A DNA stretch of 64,000 nt, from NCBI GenBank assembly GCA_021029095.1, contig JAJOHG010000068.1:62001-126000 (forward strand), written 5' to 3'. Origin of the DNA: Phellopilus nigrolimitatus. Lineage: Eukaryota; Basidiomycota; Agaricomycetes; Hymenochaetales; Hymenochaetaceae. Position 1 is the stretch's first letter. Every line of letters starts with the position of its first letter. Under the pieces are notes generated by a model. It saw only the letters and a list, made by a program, of their open reading frames with translations, had not been told where the DNA came from and searched no databases. Below are positions 31,760-43,005 of the stretch, piece by piece. Both the position numbers and the translations under genes were made by a program.

Positions 31760-32697
31760 CACGGTCCATCGCACACCCTGGGCACACTCGTCCGTCCCTT
31801 CAGACAGAATCAAACCGCACTCGCGGCCATCGACGCCAGCGAAGAATAAGGGAAAGGCAAAGGACACGTCGGCGCCAGTGCAACACGCACCGAAGAGTGC
31901 CGCCGTCCGCGCGCTCGAGGCCACCATTGCGGACCTCACGTCCTCGTCCGGGCGCGAGCGCGACGCACAGGGCGGCTGCTTCTGCCAAGGTGCGACCCTC
32001 ACATTATTCCATAATCTTCCTTCTGAGTATTCTATACGTGGATGCTTCGTGTATCAGCCAGGACGCATGCTCTCGCGTCGCACACACCGCTCTGCGCGCA
32101 CTGCGGCCTCGTCCTCTGTGCGCTAAACCCGCCGCATCTCGCCTTCCCGCACTGTTCCACGCCGCTTCTCTCCTCGTCTGCGCATGCTGCGCCCCTCGAG
32201 TCGCTCGCTAGCGAACTCGCTGCGGTCCTCGCGCGAGAGGAAGCAGACGCGCAGCGTGAACGCGAGGAAGCACGTGAGACCGCCGGCGCGTTCCCCCAGC
32301 ACCTCCCTGGGGAAGCGAGGGCAGCATGCTCAGCGTGGCGAGTGCGGCGGTGCCGAATGCGAGCGGCGCATAAGGTGCTTTCGCTCAACGCGAAGATGAA
32401 GCACGTGACGGTCGCGTTGTACACACCCGCGCCGATGCCTTTTCGCTCCCTCAAGCCTGCGGAGCAAATTCGCCGGACGTGGAGGAGGACAGTCCGGCCA
32501 CGCGCATACCGCCGCGAGGGGACGCCATCCCATACATGCGTGGCAGGCCGGATGCCACGCGCTCGTGGGCAGACGGCTGTGGGGATATGTATGCGGTCCC
32601 CGCATCGACCGCGAGGAGCTGAAGGAAGACCGGAGGGCGCATAAGGCGAAGAAGGCGAGAGATGTTGCTGAAAGCTGTGCTGCCGCTGCAGATTAGG
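31760..32697 (+). pseudogene. TRIP4/ASC-1-type zinc-finger gene, direct copy 1, finger damaged
   Basis: The frame from about 31,840 gives PAKNKGKAKDTSAPVQHAP, AVRALEATIADLTSSSGRER and GGCFCQ; an intron (31,997-32,060 region) joins to CAHCGLVLCALNPPH, then AFPHC. In the better copies this last segment reads ACPHC, so one predicted zinc ligand is Phe here. KVLSLNAKMKHVTVALYTP follows, after which the frame is lost (RSLKPAEQIRR) and the conserved C-terminus is out of frame. C2HC5 proteins such as TRIP4/Rqt4 help split stalled ribosomes; this copy is unlikely to do so. The upstream flank (31,400-31,750) matches 55,640-55,980. Confidence 0.7.
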
Positions 32698-33928
32698 CTC
32701 GCAATCTCGTTCTTCTTGCTCTCGCGCTGTTTATTGTACCATGGTATACGAATACAGTCACTTATAAAAGAGATAAACTCTAGTGCTCCAGAAAGCAACA
32801 AACACTGCCTTTTTCTTCTTCCTGAACAAGTACTCAAGCCGCGCTCTGAGGTATGTCATCATCAAGTCAAGCACAGCTAGGCAGCTATATTTTGGTCTCC
32901 TCTCACATTGTCTCTTGCTTTGTTCCTTCTCTCCTCATCTCACTCGGTGAACGTATATGAATGTAACGCTTCAAATGGTAATTACGCTTAGCTATGAAAC
33001 CTACAGAGCCTCTCTTAGAAACTCCGCGCCCTGTGAGATGCAAAGGCCCACAGACTCTCCGACCCAAGCCGAAAGTCTGACGACTAGAGGGCGATGGCCG
33101 AGAATCCCGCTCCCTTAACTTTCGAGTCGTGGTCTTGACGCTCGACAAGAATCAGGTATGTTTGCGACAGTTCCACTTTCATAAATGATTTGATGAATAC
33201 TACGCAGAATTACATGTATTCTCAGTATGTACCTCAATTGTGTTCGACAGTGTTGGAATTTCTGAAGTGCATGCTTGTGTTCTGGCTACAGGCGAGGCGA
33301 TATAATAGCTCGGAGGAAAGAGAGGAAAGGGCGGAGGACTGGTATGGTGAGCGCGCTTCAAGGATAGATTGAGTCTCGCAGAGATTCAGGTCAAAGCGTA
33401 GCGCCGCTAGCCAGCACCTCCATTAATTTCTTGACTTCTTTGCAAATTACACGACTCACTGAGACGCTTCAAAAATTTAGCAAATAGAGCAAGAAATCCG
33501 AGTCGCCTCCAGAAGCATAGGTAACATTGTCTCTGTACGTTAATTACTTTCCCAATAGGTATGCAATGGAAAACTGCACTAATGCCTTGATTCCAAAGTG
33601 CGATAAAAATCTGCCGATATTGACCGAAGCTTGTTTTTTCTCTTTTCTTGGCGCAAAATTATCTTAATACTTGTCTTAGTCTTTGTAACTAGCATCCTTT
33701 CCTCCTAGTACAAACGGACTTATTTTGCTTCTGCCGCAAAAGTGAAACAAATGCTATCTATCCCGTAGCACGGCCATGCTTTTCGCTTTCTTTACTTTGC
33801 ATTGAAATTCTTGTAATATGATATCTGAACCCAGAACGAGTAATCGGCCCTCCCTTCGCAATATCTATTATATTAATTAATCACCTCGCCACACAATGGC
33901 AATATTCTGCGATGTAAAAGTAAGGCGC

Positions 33929-34024
33929 TATAAAGTCGTATAGGACTTCGAGTCATTAGAACAGAAACACCCACAAAAACATAAGGTAAGCTGTACAGAC
34001 ACATATCAATCTTGGTCGTTGCAG
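33929..34024 (+). promoter_or_regulatory. TATA box and 39-nt 5'-UTR intron of a MASQ gene
   Basis: GCTATAAAGTCG (TATA at 33,929-33,934), a leader with ACAGAAACACCCAC, then intron 33,986-34,024 (GTAAGC...TGCAG) ending 20 bases before the ATG. The 63.1-kb copy has an intron of the same 39 nt at 63,109-63,147, so this architecture is older than the recent duplications. Confidence 0.65.
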
Positions 34025-34044
34025 CTCTGAATGTGATACTTAGA

Positions 34045-34515
34045 ATGGCATCTCAAAACAAATTCGAGCCTTTGTCTATCTATGCTGTCTTCGGGATCCC
34101 GACACCGAGAGGTACTATTATAACACAGGGGATATTAATCTCATTGGATACCAAAGTCATGCTCTTCACATGTGAACCTGGAGAACAAGGGACATACAGA
34201 ACAGGTGGTTGCATTCACGATGACCCTGAGAAAGTGCGATTCCAAAGTGCCGTCCAGCTCAATAGAAGGCCTCTGGAAAGAATAGACATCGAGCGCATCA
34301 ATACAGACCTGAATTATATGTCTGTCACTGGTGTGCCCTCAGAAAAGGAGTGGCTTACCATATACCTCCGAAAAGATAGAATCGGCCTTGAAGCAGAAGT
34401 TGAAACAATATTCGGTTACGGGAAAAATGAAACGAAGGGAGTTATCATTAAGCTTGAAAGATTGTTGAAGACACATGATGTGTTTTTGTCACCGGGGCTC
34501 AACCTCAGAACATAG
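34045..34515 (+). CDS. MASQ-family protein, right-arm copy 1 (unknown function)
   Basis: ATG at 34045, 156 aa, starting MASQNKFEPLSIYAVFGIPT as in the left-arm copy, but differing downstream: TPRGTIITQG, RPLERIDIERINTDLNYMS, YLRKDRIGLEAEVETIFGYG. A 39-nt 5'-UTR intron spans 33,986-34,024 and a TATA box lies at 33,929-33,934, about 115 bases before the ATG. It is open and free of stops, although the arms have diverged by roughly a fifth of residues, which suggests that coding capacity has been kept. No function can be read from it. Confidence 0.75.
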   Translation: MASQNKFEPLSIYAVFGIPTPRGTIITQGILISLDTKVMLFTCEPGEQGTYRTGGCIHDDPEKVRFQSAVQLNRRPLERIDIERINTDLNYMSVTGVPSEKEWLTIYLRKDRIGLEAEVETIFGYGKNETKGVIIKLERLLKTHDVFLSPGLNLRT

Positions 34516-34882
34516 GATTTTGCCTAGGTTTCGGAAGACACTATCATCCCCATGTGTAATCCCTATTCCATCAGTCACTATGCATATTCATGTATGTACG
34601 TACAGAGAAGAATTTAATTGCAAGCATTGTCTTTGAATTAAGACGAGGAGAAAACTGATGCGCCGTACACAATACAGCTATAGTTTGAAGAACACTGAGC
34701 AGGTTCGAGATATTCAGCTCGGGAACGTTTGAAACAGCTTGCATGCTTTGAGAAGTACTGCCAGCGTGAAAAGGGCAGCTGCCATGGATGATACTTATAG
34801 TACAGCTGGATAACATAATAGAGCGACTCGGCTGCTGCTCGGCATTTGCACAACTCTCCTTTGCACACACAACGGCATCCTC

Positions 34883-35466
34883 AGCAGCGTCCTTAAAGCA
34901 GACTAAAAAATTCTAAATGATGCTCGAGCTTATCCAGTCGCTCAGAGTCGCCTCAGGTCAGCCCGTATCATTAGGGGACCAATTTTGTCGTCCACATATC
35001 CATCGTCCAACTCAATGTTGATATGTGGGTCTGCTGCGCCGAACTGAGGTTTAGGAAGAGTATGTGTGACCAGAAGTCGAGAGCGTCGAATGCCCCGCAG
35101 TGCACACAGTGTCTATGTTCTGGCATGCCTCGGCTACAGGAAAGTTGATAGCAATACCTAGGAGGAAATCAAAGTGAGGGGAAAAGGTTTGCATGGCGAG
35201 TGCGCTTCTGCGATAGATTAAGTCTTGTGAAGATTGAGTCTCGTGAAAATTGAAATCTATGAGGAGCATTGTCAGCTTATAAGCGCTGCGCTGCACCGGT
35301 GATCTCATGCCTTCGTCCATATGGTCAGGTAAAAGGAAGCAACCTAGAGTAGCCACGGCGTATTTGCATGCTGCGTGGCGTCGATGAGTTCAGGGCCTAG
35401 AGTTGACTGTATTGTATACGGTGGTACGATAAACAGCGCGAGAGAAAGACGAACGAGATCGCGACC
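34883..35466 (-). repeat. Downstream flank of the inverted TRIP4 copy, copy 1
   Basis: Reverse complement of the 56,980-57,520 flank; shared blocks include TCGAGCTTATCCAGTCGCT and GTTCTGGCATGCCTCGGCT. It shows that the inverted copy at 34.9-36.66 kb covers the gene plus about 0.55 kb downstream. Repeated at 46,891-47,472. Confidence 0.6.
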
Positions 35467-36435
35467 TTAATCTGCAGCAGCAGCAGCAGCAGCACTGCCC
35501 TCAGTTCGGTCTCTCGCCTTCTTCGCCTTCCGCGCCTTCAGGCCTTCTTTCAGCTCTTCGCGGTCGATGCGGGGTTCGCGTACGTACGTCAGCGTACGCA
35601 CGAAGCCATCCCCGCGGACATCTGCCAACGGGCGCGTGCCATCCGGCCTGCCACGCGCGTGTGGGACGGCGCGCCCTGGTGGCGGTACTCGGACGGGCGG
35701 CGGGTTATCCACTGTTGCCGAATCTTCTCCGCCGGCTCCAGAATTCGAGAAGGTGGCCGGCGCAGGCGGCCGCGGGGGCGTATACGATGCGACGGTGACG
35801 CGCTTTGTCTTCGCACTGAGCGAAAGCACCTTATGCGCCTGGTTCGCTTTCACCGCCGCCGGACTCGGCACGCTAGGCCCACCTCCTCTCGAGTCACCAG
35901 GGAGGAGCTGCGGGAACGCGCCGGCGGCCTCACGTGCCTCCTCGCGTTCGCGCTGCGCGACTGCCTCCTCCCGCGCGAGAACCGCGGCGAGTTCGCTACC
36001 GAGCGATTCGAGGAGCGCGGCGTGCGCAGGCGGGGAGAGGAGCGGCGCGGAACAGTGCGGGCAGGCGAGATGCGGCGGGTTGAGCGCACAGAGGACGAAG
36101 CCGCAGTGCGCGCAGAGCGGTGCGTGCCGTGCAAGCCCATGCGCCCTGGCTGATACACAGTATGATAGATACTCAAAAGAAAGGTTACGGATTAAGATGA
36201 GGAACGCACCTTGGCAGAAGCAGCCGCCCTGTGCGTCGCGCTCGCGCCCGGACGAGGACGCGAGGTCCGCGATGGTACCTTCGAGCGCGCGTGCTGCACC
36301 GGCGCCGACATGTCCTTTGTCTTCCTTTTGTTCTTCGCTGGAGTCGATGGCCGCGAGTGCGGTTTTATCCTGTCTGATGGGACGGACGAGTGTGCCCAGG
36401 GTGTACGGCGAGAAGATGAGGCGCGAAGGCTGCAA
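35467..36435 (-). CDS. TRIP4/ASC-1-type (C2HC5) zinc-finger protein, inverted copy 1
   Basis: Longest uninterrupted type in the window. Minus strand: TLGTLVRPIRQDKTALAAI, EGTIADLASSSGRERDAQGG, CFCQ, a 60-nt intron (GTGCGT...TATCAG) that keeps frame if retained, then RAHGLARHAPLCAHCG, FVLCALNPPHLACPHC, an Arg/Glu-rich helix (LAAVLAREEAVAQREREEAR), KVLSLSAKTKRVTVASYTPP, a Pro-rich linker (PPPVRVPPPG), RPDGTRPLADVRGDG, a basic helix with IDREELKEGLKARKAKKAR and a poly-Ala end. All finger ligands CxC...H...CxxC...C...CxxC are present. By family it would act with the ASC-1/RQT complex on ribosomes. No ATG was found at the 5' end of the open frame, so a first exon is missing or lies farther upstream; possibly a pseudogene. 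Confidence 0.6.
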   Translation of the reverse strand: MQPSRLIFSPYTLGTLVRPIRQDKTALAAIDSSEEQKEDKGHVGAGAARALEGTIADLASSSGRERDAQGGCFCQGAFLILIRNLSFEYLSYCVSARAHGLARHAPLCAHCGFVLCALNPPHLACPHCSAPLLSPPAHAALLESLGSELAAVLAREEAVAQREREEAREAAGAFPQLLPGDSRGGGPSVPSPAAVKANQAHKVLSLSAKTKRVTVASYTPPRPPAPATFSNSGAGGEDSATVDNPPPVRVPPPGRAVPHARGRPDGTRPLADVRGDGFVRTLTYVREPRIDREELKEGLKARKAKKARDRTEGSAAAAAAAD

Positions 36436-36659
36436 GCTCGCGCACGACTCGGTAGTTGCCGAGACGTAATTTGTTTAGCTGCCACGCAGCGTCCACAAAT
36501 TCCGCAGACCGAAGCTTTGTCTTAGACAACAAGCGAACACGCACGACCCTTGGACATGGAAAGAAATCGGTCACCGTGGCGGCCGCGGTCCTCCTGTGAG
36601 CCGGCGCAGACTACAGAGCAAACTGTTCAATATCTTCGGGAGAGTGCATAAGGGCGCTT

Positions 36660-37765
36660 GTAATGATGGATGATGGATAGAGCTAGGGGAGCGGTTACGC
36701 TGCACAGGACTGAGCTTCTATTGCATACTACTTTAAGTAATGCCGAACTATCGGGACTCGCCACAAGAGCCAAGCGAGCGGGAATATATGATTCCGAGCA
36801 CTGGATGATGATAGGTAGGCAGGATAACAGAAGAGTGCTCGCAATGATGATGATGGACAGAGTCAGATGAGCGGATTTACACTGCTTCTATTGCATACTA
36901 CTAGTGGGTCAGAAAACACCTAGCTCTGGCTCAACTCGAAGCGATAAAACATGAATTTATATGTGGGGTGCCCACATATTAGGGGGGGAGCGAAGCGCGT
37001 GTGACTAAGGCTATTCTGAGCTCTTTCATTTTAGCTTTCTATTACCGTTGATTTTATATTTTATTGGATTTTCGTCTCCGTGGTGCTGGCGAAGACAACG
37101 AAATAATTTCCAAGTATATCGCGTAACTCGTCGAGTGCGCATACATGCTATATATCACTACGAAAGCTGTTTGAACTCTGACTACACCAAAACACAATCA
37201 AAATAAACCTCGCTACATCAAGCTCACATAAGCCATATAGTCTCAACATATTTTCAGTGTGATGTAACTGAAAGTAATAGTAAAAAAAGTTCACTAGTAA
37301 TGTCAGCTTTTGTATGCTTCAATGTGCCCAAGACGTGGCCAGAGCAAGTTCTCACGTAAGGGGGCCATACAGTCCCAGGTCACGTGATGTGCTTTAGGGA
37401 GGCCGGTAAGTCCAATTTTTTTTCTCACTAGATCTTATTTAATTTTGTAAGCAGAGTTCAAAAATTATTTACAAAGATCAAGAGTGGAAGTGTGGAAGGA
37501 GGAGGAAGGAAAGGAGAGAGAGAGAAAGCAACCATACATGCAGCGGCTCGCAGCATCATAATCAGTTCTCACGCGGGAGGGGCTCATGCGGCTGGTCACG
37601 TGATAGGTTTTTGGGAACCCTATCGTGGTGATTCGCTCCCCAAATATTTTATATAATATTTTTGGTAAGAGAAAGTGCAGGATTTGTTTGCCGGCCTCAG
37701 GAGTACTTTTTTTTTCACGGAAGAGGATGGAGGGAAGAAAGAGAGCAGGCATACAGGCGGAGGCA
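36660..37765. repeat. Non-coding end of tandem unit, copy 1
   Basis: No gene. Holds a duplicated block ending CTTCTATTGCATACTACT (36,716 and 36,885), a small hairpin TATGTGGG-GTG-CCCACATA (36,960-36,978), and two copies of a loose ~210-bp repeat built on GTTCTCACG...CACGTGAT (37,345 and 37,567). Repeated at 48,650-49,754. Confidence 0.5.
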
Positions 37766-38196
37766 CGCAGCATCAGGAAATACTACCCTGTAAATCCCGT
37801 AAATCCCGTAAAATCCCGTAAAATCCGTAAAATCCTTTCGAAATTTTAAGGATTTTACGATTTTACGATTTTACGATTTTGATGACCCCCCTTGCCGATT
37901 TTACGGATTTTATGAATTTGAACTGATTTGATATGATTTGACAAGGATTTGATATGATTTGAAGCAAAAGGATTGTATTTTAACGTAGATTTAATAATTT
38001 GAAGCATTATTTACATCTTTTTAGTCGCTTTTGATGCGGTTTTGCGTGCTTTTGACAGTTTTTTACGTGCTTTTGATGGTTTTTATGTGCTTTTGACAGG
38101 TTTTGAGTGCTTTTGACAGGTTAATTCTGAAGGATTACAGAAATTCATAGCTTGCATTCTACCGGCATTACAGTGAAGCATAAAGTATTCAAGAAT

Positions 38197-38697
38197 CATT
38201 AAAACGTCGTACACATCGAACACCGCGAGCCACCTCCCGTCGTCTGATATCGCATTCGCGCACACGTTCGTCGTCATGTCGAGCTCCATGTCGAGTGGTT
38301 TTTCGTACCCGCACTCTTCGGTGTTCACGTCTTTTGGTGTCTCTTCCTCTCCGGCCCCGCTGCGCCATCCCCACCGTCAACGTCCACCGCCTCTGCCACA
38401 CGCAGGTCTGCCTCGAGCGCGCTCGGCACGCGCGCACGCCCCGTGATGTGCCAGACGCTGACACCCGTGTCGTGCGCACATACGACGAGGCGCGCGGAGC
38501 GCGTGACGGAGACGGCGGGCACGAGGGCCGGTCGGGTACATGAGGCGGCGGTGGTACGCATCCTCGAACCCTCGAACGTCGCCACCGCGCTCGTCGCGAG
38601 CGGGTTGAGAGAGCGCTACGCGGAGGCGGAGGCGGGCACGCACGGCACGAGCACGAGCGAGCGGCGCGTCGAGGCCACCTGAGGCGAGGATAGGCAC
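38197..38697 (-). pseudogene. WD40-repeat gene fragment, copy 2
   Basis: Same fragment as 26,196-26,695. A single extra G near 38,525 changes the frame relative to copy 1, so the two copies translate differently over part of their length. Confidence 0.55.
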
Positions 38698-38836
38698 GAT
38701 GCCCGCGAAGGGGCTGGCGAGGGGGGGCGGACGGACAGAGGGCGGGGCGGCTGATGGGGAGGTAGGGCGGCTAGATGGCCGCGCGTATGTCAGCGCGAAC
38801 TACCCAGGCGAAACAAATAAAAACACGGCAGCTTAC

Positions 38837-39689
38837 CGAGCGCGGGCACGTTCAGGGGCGGGTGGAGGATGTTGAAGAACAGCCTACAGGGGTCTGCAAT
38901 TAGGCCTTCCCGCCATTTACAACCTAGCACGCATCAAACGGTACGCACAGCGCCAACTGCGTCGGCATGGTCACCATAGCACGCGAAAGCTCGTCTTCCT
39001 AAGCCTGCCATAGTGTCAGCGGCACCCAGTCAGTGTTCAATCCGCCCGCTCGGAAGGGAAAGCGCAGAACGCACTGTAATACGAGTAGAACGTGTACCAC
39101 GCTCGTCCGCGCCGCCCATGTCGAATAGCCAGCCCGCGCGGCGCAGAGCGAACACGTCGAGGCGTGCCGCGCTCAGAACCGCGTAGAAGGGCACGGGGAT
39201 CGCGAGGAAGTCTAGCCGCTCCTACGTCAGAGTCAGATGAGAGAATGTGCGACCTGGGACCGGGGAACTTACAGGCGGGGAAGATCAGCTGGTGGTGGAA
39301 GCGGTGCGTAATAGCGCGGAGGAGCACCGCGAGCGCGAGCGCGGGGAGCCAGCGCACGAGGAAGCCCGCATTGAGGAAGAACTTGAGCGTGTCGTGCGTG
39401 TACGTAAAGTCATCGTCGTCAATGCGCGCACACACCGTCAGCCTGCAGCAGTCGCAGCCCAAAATAAGCGAAACAAACAAACACGAACATCGAAACGAAA
39501 AACGCACCCGGTCTCGATGAGGAACACGCCGACGCTGCCAATGCAGCCGACGAGGATATGGCGCGGGAAGAAGCCGACGACGGCGACGAGGCGGCGAGCG
39601 CGCGGACGTCGTGTAAGTGCATGCACGAGGACGTGGACTGCACCCAGCGGGAGGTCGGCCGGAGGGACATTTTCGCTGTTTTGTCTGGG
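38837..39689 (-). pseudogene. SulP-type anion transporter fragment, copy 2
   Basis: Same fragment as 26,837-27,690. It differs by single-base indels (for example one C fewer near 39,102). Confidence 0.75.
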
Positions 39690-39737
39690 TCTGTGGTGGA
39701 AGGCGGGTGAAGAACAGAACGGAGCAAGAGAATAATA

Positions 39738-40373
39738 GGGACCTTCAGAGTAGAAACGAAACGCGTTCCGTTTCCATTTCTGCCCTTACTAGGCAGGAGC
39801 CATTTCTCACTAAGCAAGGTTACTCATCTCAAGTCACGTCTTGTCACAAGAAGCTCGCATTCCCAAACAACTTCGGCATCTCGGCATTGTCGACCTCGCT
39901 GAGTCAATTTCACCGAGCCGGCGGTCTGTTGTCGCTTAGCTTTGCTTTCTGCAAAGTGCCCACATTATGTACCCTAATATACAGAAACTATCAAATGTGC
40001 TATAGTCATATGTACCCTACCAGGAGTTGTTAGTACTGAATAAGTAATCATACTACATACAATTGTGTACTGACATTGTGGTTTGACTTCTTCTGAACCT
40101 ACTTTGCCGAGCCTGCCGAGATCAAGCATCCATGTACATGTAATGTAGGAAACAACCGTGATCTGCCGAGAATGCCGTGTGTCGCTTACCGTGCCGAGCT
40201 CTGTAGCGAGTGACGGCACGGCCGGGTGCAACGGCTCAACGCGACGATCCTCCAGATACTTAGTTTGGTAGTAACAGCCGTGTAACGCGCTCGTCTTACG
40301 TGAGAAACGACCCCTGCCTAATAAGGGCAGAAGTGGAAACGGAAACGCGTTTCGTTTCTACTCTGAAGGTCCC
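39738..40373. mobile_element. 636-bp MITE, TA target site, copy 2
   Basis: Second copy, carried along with the tandem duplication. It differs from copy 1 by single-base indels, one of them inside the left inverted end. Confidence 0.75.
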
Positions 40374-40503
40374 TAATTTTTCGAGTGATGACGCGGCCTT
40401 CGTCTAATTTAGGGCCGGTTTCAAATGGACCTTGAAGACCAGGAGAACACTTTGAATATTTGTGCTTCGTATGCTGTACACAATAATTTAATCCATTATA
40501 AAG

Positions 40504-40585
40504 GTATTATGGTCTAATGGTTATAAACCTGGTTATGCTATGCGGTTAGGGTGCCTGTTCGATTCCTGTGTTGAGCTTATTTTTT
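40504..40585 (+). ncRNA. tRNA-like / Pol III-type sequence, copy 2
   Basis: Copy of 28,505-28,585 with one extra A between the boxes; both boxes and the T-run are unchanged. Confidence 0.4.
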
Positions 40586-41140
40586 CAACTTAAATAAGTA
40601 CACCATTTGGACTTGTGCATAATTTCTGCATTCGAGAATGTGATGGATTTGACGGATTTGACGGATTTGACGGAATTGACGGATTTGAAGAAAGTTACTG
40701 TATTGAAAAATTTGAAGGATTTGAAGAATCAAAAACTCGGCGCTCAAAAACCTGTAAAAAAAATAAAGTGAAAATTTGAAAGGATTTGAAGGGATTTGAA
40801 GGGATTTGGAGGGATTTGAAGGATTTGGCGCGATTTGACGCGATTTGACAGGGTAGGCTTTTCCTGATGCACGGCGGGAACGACGGAAACTATACAGGGA
40901 CACTGTGCGCGCGGACGCGTTCTGGCACCTGCTGATGCTGCCGCAGATGGTAGACGAGTCGCTGGCTGCGTTGGTGCACCCGCAAACAAACAAACAAAGC
41001 TGTAACTGAATTAAAGCAAAAATATAAGGTCACCCGCAGGTCACCCACTATACCATCCGACCCGGACCCATCTGGGTCTGAGTTTTGAAATTCTCATACC
41101 CGCGCAAACGGATCTGGGACGGACCCATGCTATGCACTAT

Positions 41141-42885
41141 GAGGATGCCGTTGTGTGCGCAAAGGAGAGTTGTGCAAATTCCGAGTTGTGCAAGTTCCGA
41201 GCAGCAGCCGAGTCGCTCTATAATGTAATCCAGCTGTACTATAAGTACCATCCATGGCAGCTGCCCTTTTCACGCTGGCAGTACTTCTCAAAGCACGCTT
41301 AGCTAGGGAAGCTGTCCCAAACGTTCCAGAGCTGAATATCTCGAACCTGCTCATCGTTCTTCAAACTATAGCTGTATTGTGTACGGTGCATTGGTTTTCT
41401 CCTCGTCTTAATTCAAAGACAATGTTTGCAATTAAATCCTTCTCTGTACGTACATACATGAATATGCATAGTGACTGATGGAATAGGGATTACACATGAG
41501 GATGATAGTATCTTCCGAAACCTAGGCAAAATCCTATGTTCTGAGGTTGGGCCCCGGTGACAAAAACACATCATGTGTCTTCAACAATCTTTCAAGCTTA
41601 ATGATAACTCCCTTCGTTTCACCTGTACCATATTCGAATATTTTTTCAGCTTCTTGTTCTTTAAGGCCGATTCCATCTTGTTGGAGGCATTTGGTGAGCC
41701 ACTCCTTTTCTGAGGGCACACCAGTGACAGCCGTATAAGTCAGGTCCATATTGATATGCGCGATGTCGCTTCTTTTCAGTGGCCTTCTATTGAGCTGGAC
41801 GGCACTTTGGAATCGCACGCTCTTAGGGTCATCGTGAAAGCAACCACCTGTTCTGTATGTCCCTTGTTCTCCAGGTTCACATGTGAAGAGCATGATTTTG
41901 GTATCCAATGAGATTAATATCCCCTGTGTTAGCATACCTCTCGATGTCGGGATCCCGAAGACAGCATAGATAGACAAAGGCTCGAATTTGTTTTGAGATG
42001 CCATTCTAAGTATCACATTCAGAGCTGCAATGACCAAGATTGATATGTGTCTGTACAACTTACCTTATGTTTTTGTGGGTGTTTCTGTTCTAGTGACTCG
42101 AAGTCCTATACGACTTTATAGCGCCTTGCTTTTACATTGCAGAATATTGCCATTGTGTGGCGAGGTGATTAATTAATATAATAGATATTGCGAAGGGAGG
42201 GCCGATTACTCGTTCTGGGTTCAGATATCATATTACAGAATTTCAATGCAAAGTAAAGAAAGCGAAAAGCATGGCCGTGCTACGGTACTAATGGCATTAG
42301 TTCATTTGTACTAAGAGGAAAGGACGCTAGTTACAAAGACTAAGACAAGTAGAAAAACAAGCTTCGGTCAATATCGGCAGAATTGCTTCGCACTTTGGAA
42401 TCAAGGCATTAGTGCAGTTTTCCATTGCATACCTATTTGCAAAGTAATCAACGTACAGACAATGTTACCTATGCTTCTAGAGGCGACTCGGATTTTGCTA
42501 TTTGCTAAACTTTTAACGCGTTTCAGTGAGTCGTGTAATTTGCAAAGAAGTCAAGAAATTAATGGAGGCGCTATCTGGCGTCGCTGCGCTTTGACCTGAA
42601 TCTCTGCGAGACTCAATCTATCCTTGAAGCGCACTCACCATACCAGTCCTCCGCCCTTTCCTTTGTTTCCTCCGAGCTATTATATCGCCTCGCCTGTAGC
42701 CAGAACACAAGCATAATCTTAACACTGTCGATTTCGGGCCGAACACAGTTAAGGTACATACTGAATATAATTCTGCGTAGTACTCATCAAAATCATCTAT
42801 CGAAGTGGAACTGTCGCGAACACACCTGATTCTCGTAGACTGTCAAGACTACGACTCGAAAGTTAAAGGTGTGGGCTTTTCGACA
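41141..42885. repeat. Inverted repeat, left arm, copy 2
   Basis: Copy of 29,142-30,880 in the second tandem unit; its MASQ protein is identical to that of copy 1. Confidence 0.9.
41534..42004 (-). CDS. MASQ-family protein, left-arm copy 2 (unknown function)
   Basis: Same protein as 29,535-30,005, without amino-acid change. ATG at 42004; promoter and 5'-UTR intron as in copy 1, TATA at about 42,115-42,120 on the minus strand. Confidence 0.75.
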   Translation of the reverse strand: MASQNKFEPLSIYAVFGIPTSRGMLTQGILISLDTKIMLFTCEPGEQGTYRTGGCFHDDPKSVRFQSAVQLNRRPLKRSDIAHINMDLTYTAVTGVPSEKEWLTKCLQQDGIGLKEQEAEKIFEYGTGETKGVIIKLERLLKTHDVFLSPGPNLRT

Positions 42886-43005
42886 TCCGTGCTCGTTTCT
42901 CTCGCCGATGTCTGTAAAAAGGTCGCCTCAAAAGCGTTTGTTAATCAAATTCTTCTCTTGGAAAACATCCCAAATGCAAAGATAGTTACGCAGACCGGAG
43001 AATAG
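42745..43005 (+). pseudogene. 3' fragment of gene F, copy 2
   Basis: Identical in translation to the fragment at 30,740-31,000. Confidence 0.7.

Larger units (their letters stand above)
33085..34882. repeat. Inverted repeat, right arm, copy 1
   Basis: Mirror of the left arm with the plus-strand MASQ gene. The inner boundary falls inside the gene F-derived coding segment (about 33,085-33,125), beyond which the two arms stop matching. Confidence 0.9.
25762..37765. repeat. 12.0-kb tandem unit, copy 1
   Basis: Nearly identical in order and sequence to 37,766-49,754. Left end, junction and right end all contain CGCAGCATCA (25,762-25,771; 37,766-37,775; 49,755-49,764). The sequence after it at the left and at the junction is the same (GGAAATAC), and the sequence before it at the junction and the right end is the same (GGCGGAGGCA). 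This is the pattern left by a tandem duplication through a 10-bp microhomology. Copy 1 is 12,004 bp. Confidence 0.95.
37770..40870. mobile_element. ~3.1-kb inverted-end element with captured gene fragments, copy 2
   Basis: Copy of the 25,766-28,871 element, duplicated with the 12-kb unit. Its left end coincides with the tandem junction, so the microhomology used for duplication overlaps the element's terminus. Confidence 0.65.

Noticed and set aside
35567..36469. 300-codon open frame on the plus strand opposite the TRIP4-like copy (also 47,507-48,466 plus and 56,372-56,935 minus)
   Set aside because: Antisense shadow of the zinc-finger frame; Ser/Arg/Ala-rich without domain, and the sense frame has the C2HC5 ligands and family signature.
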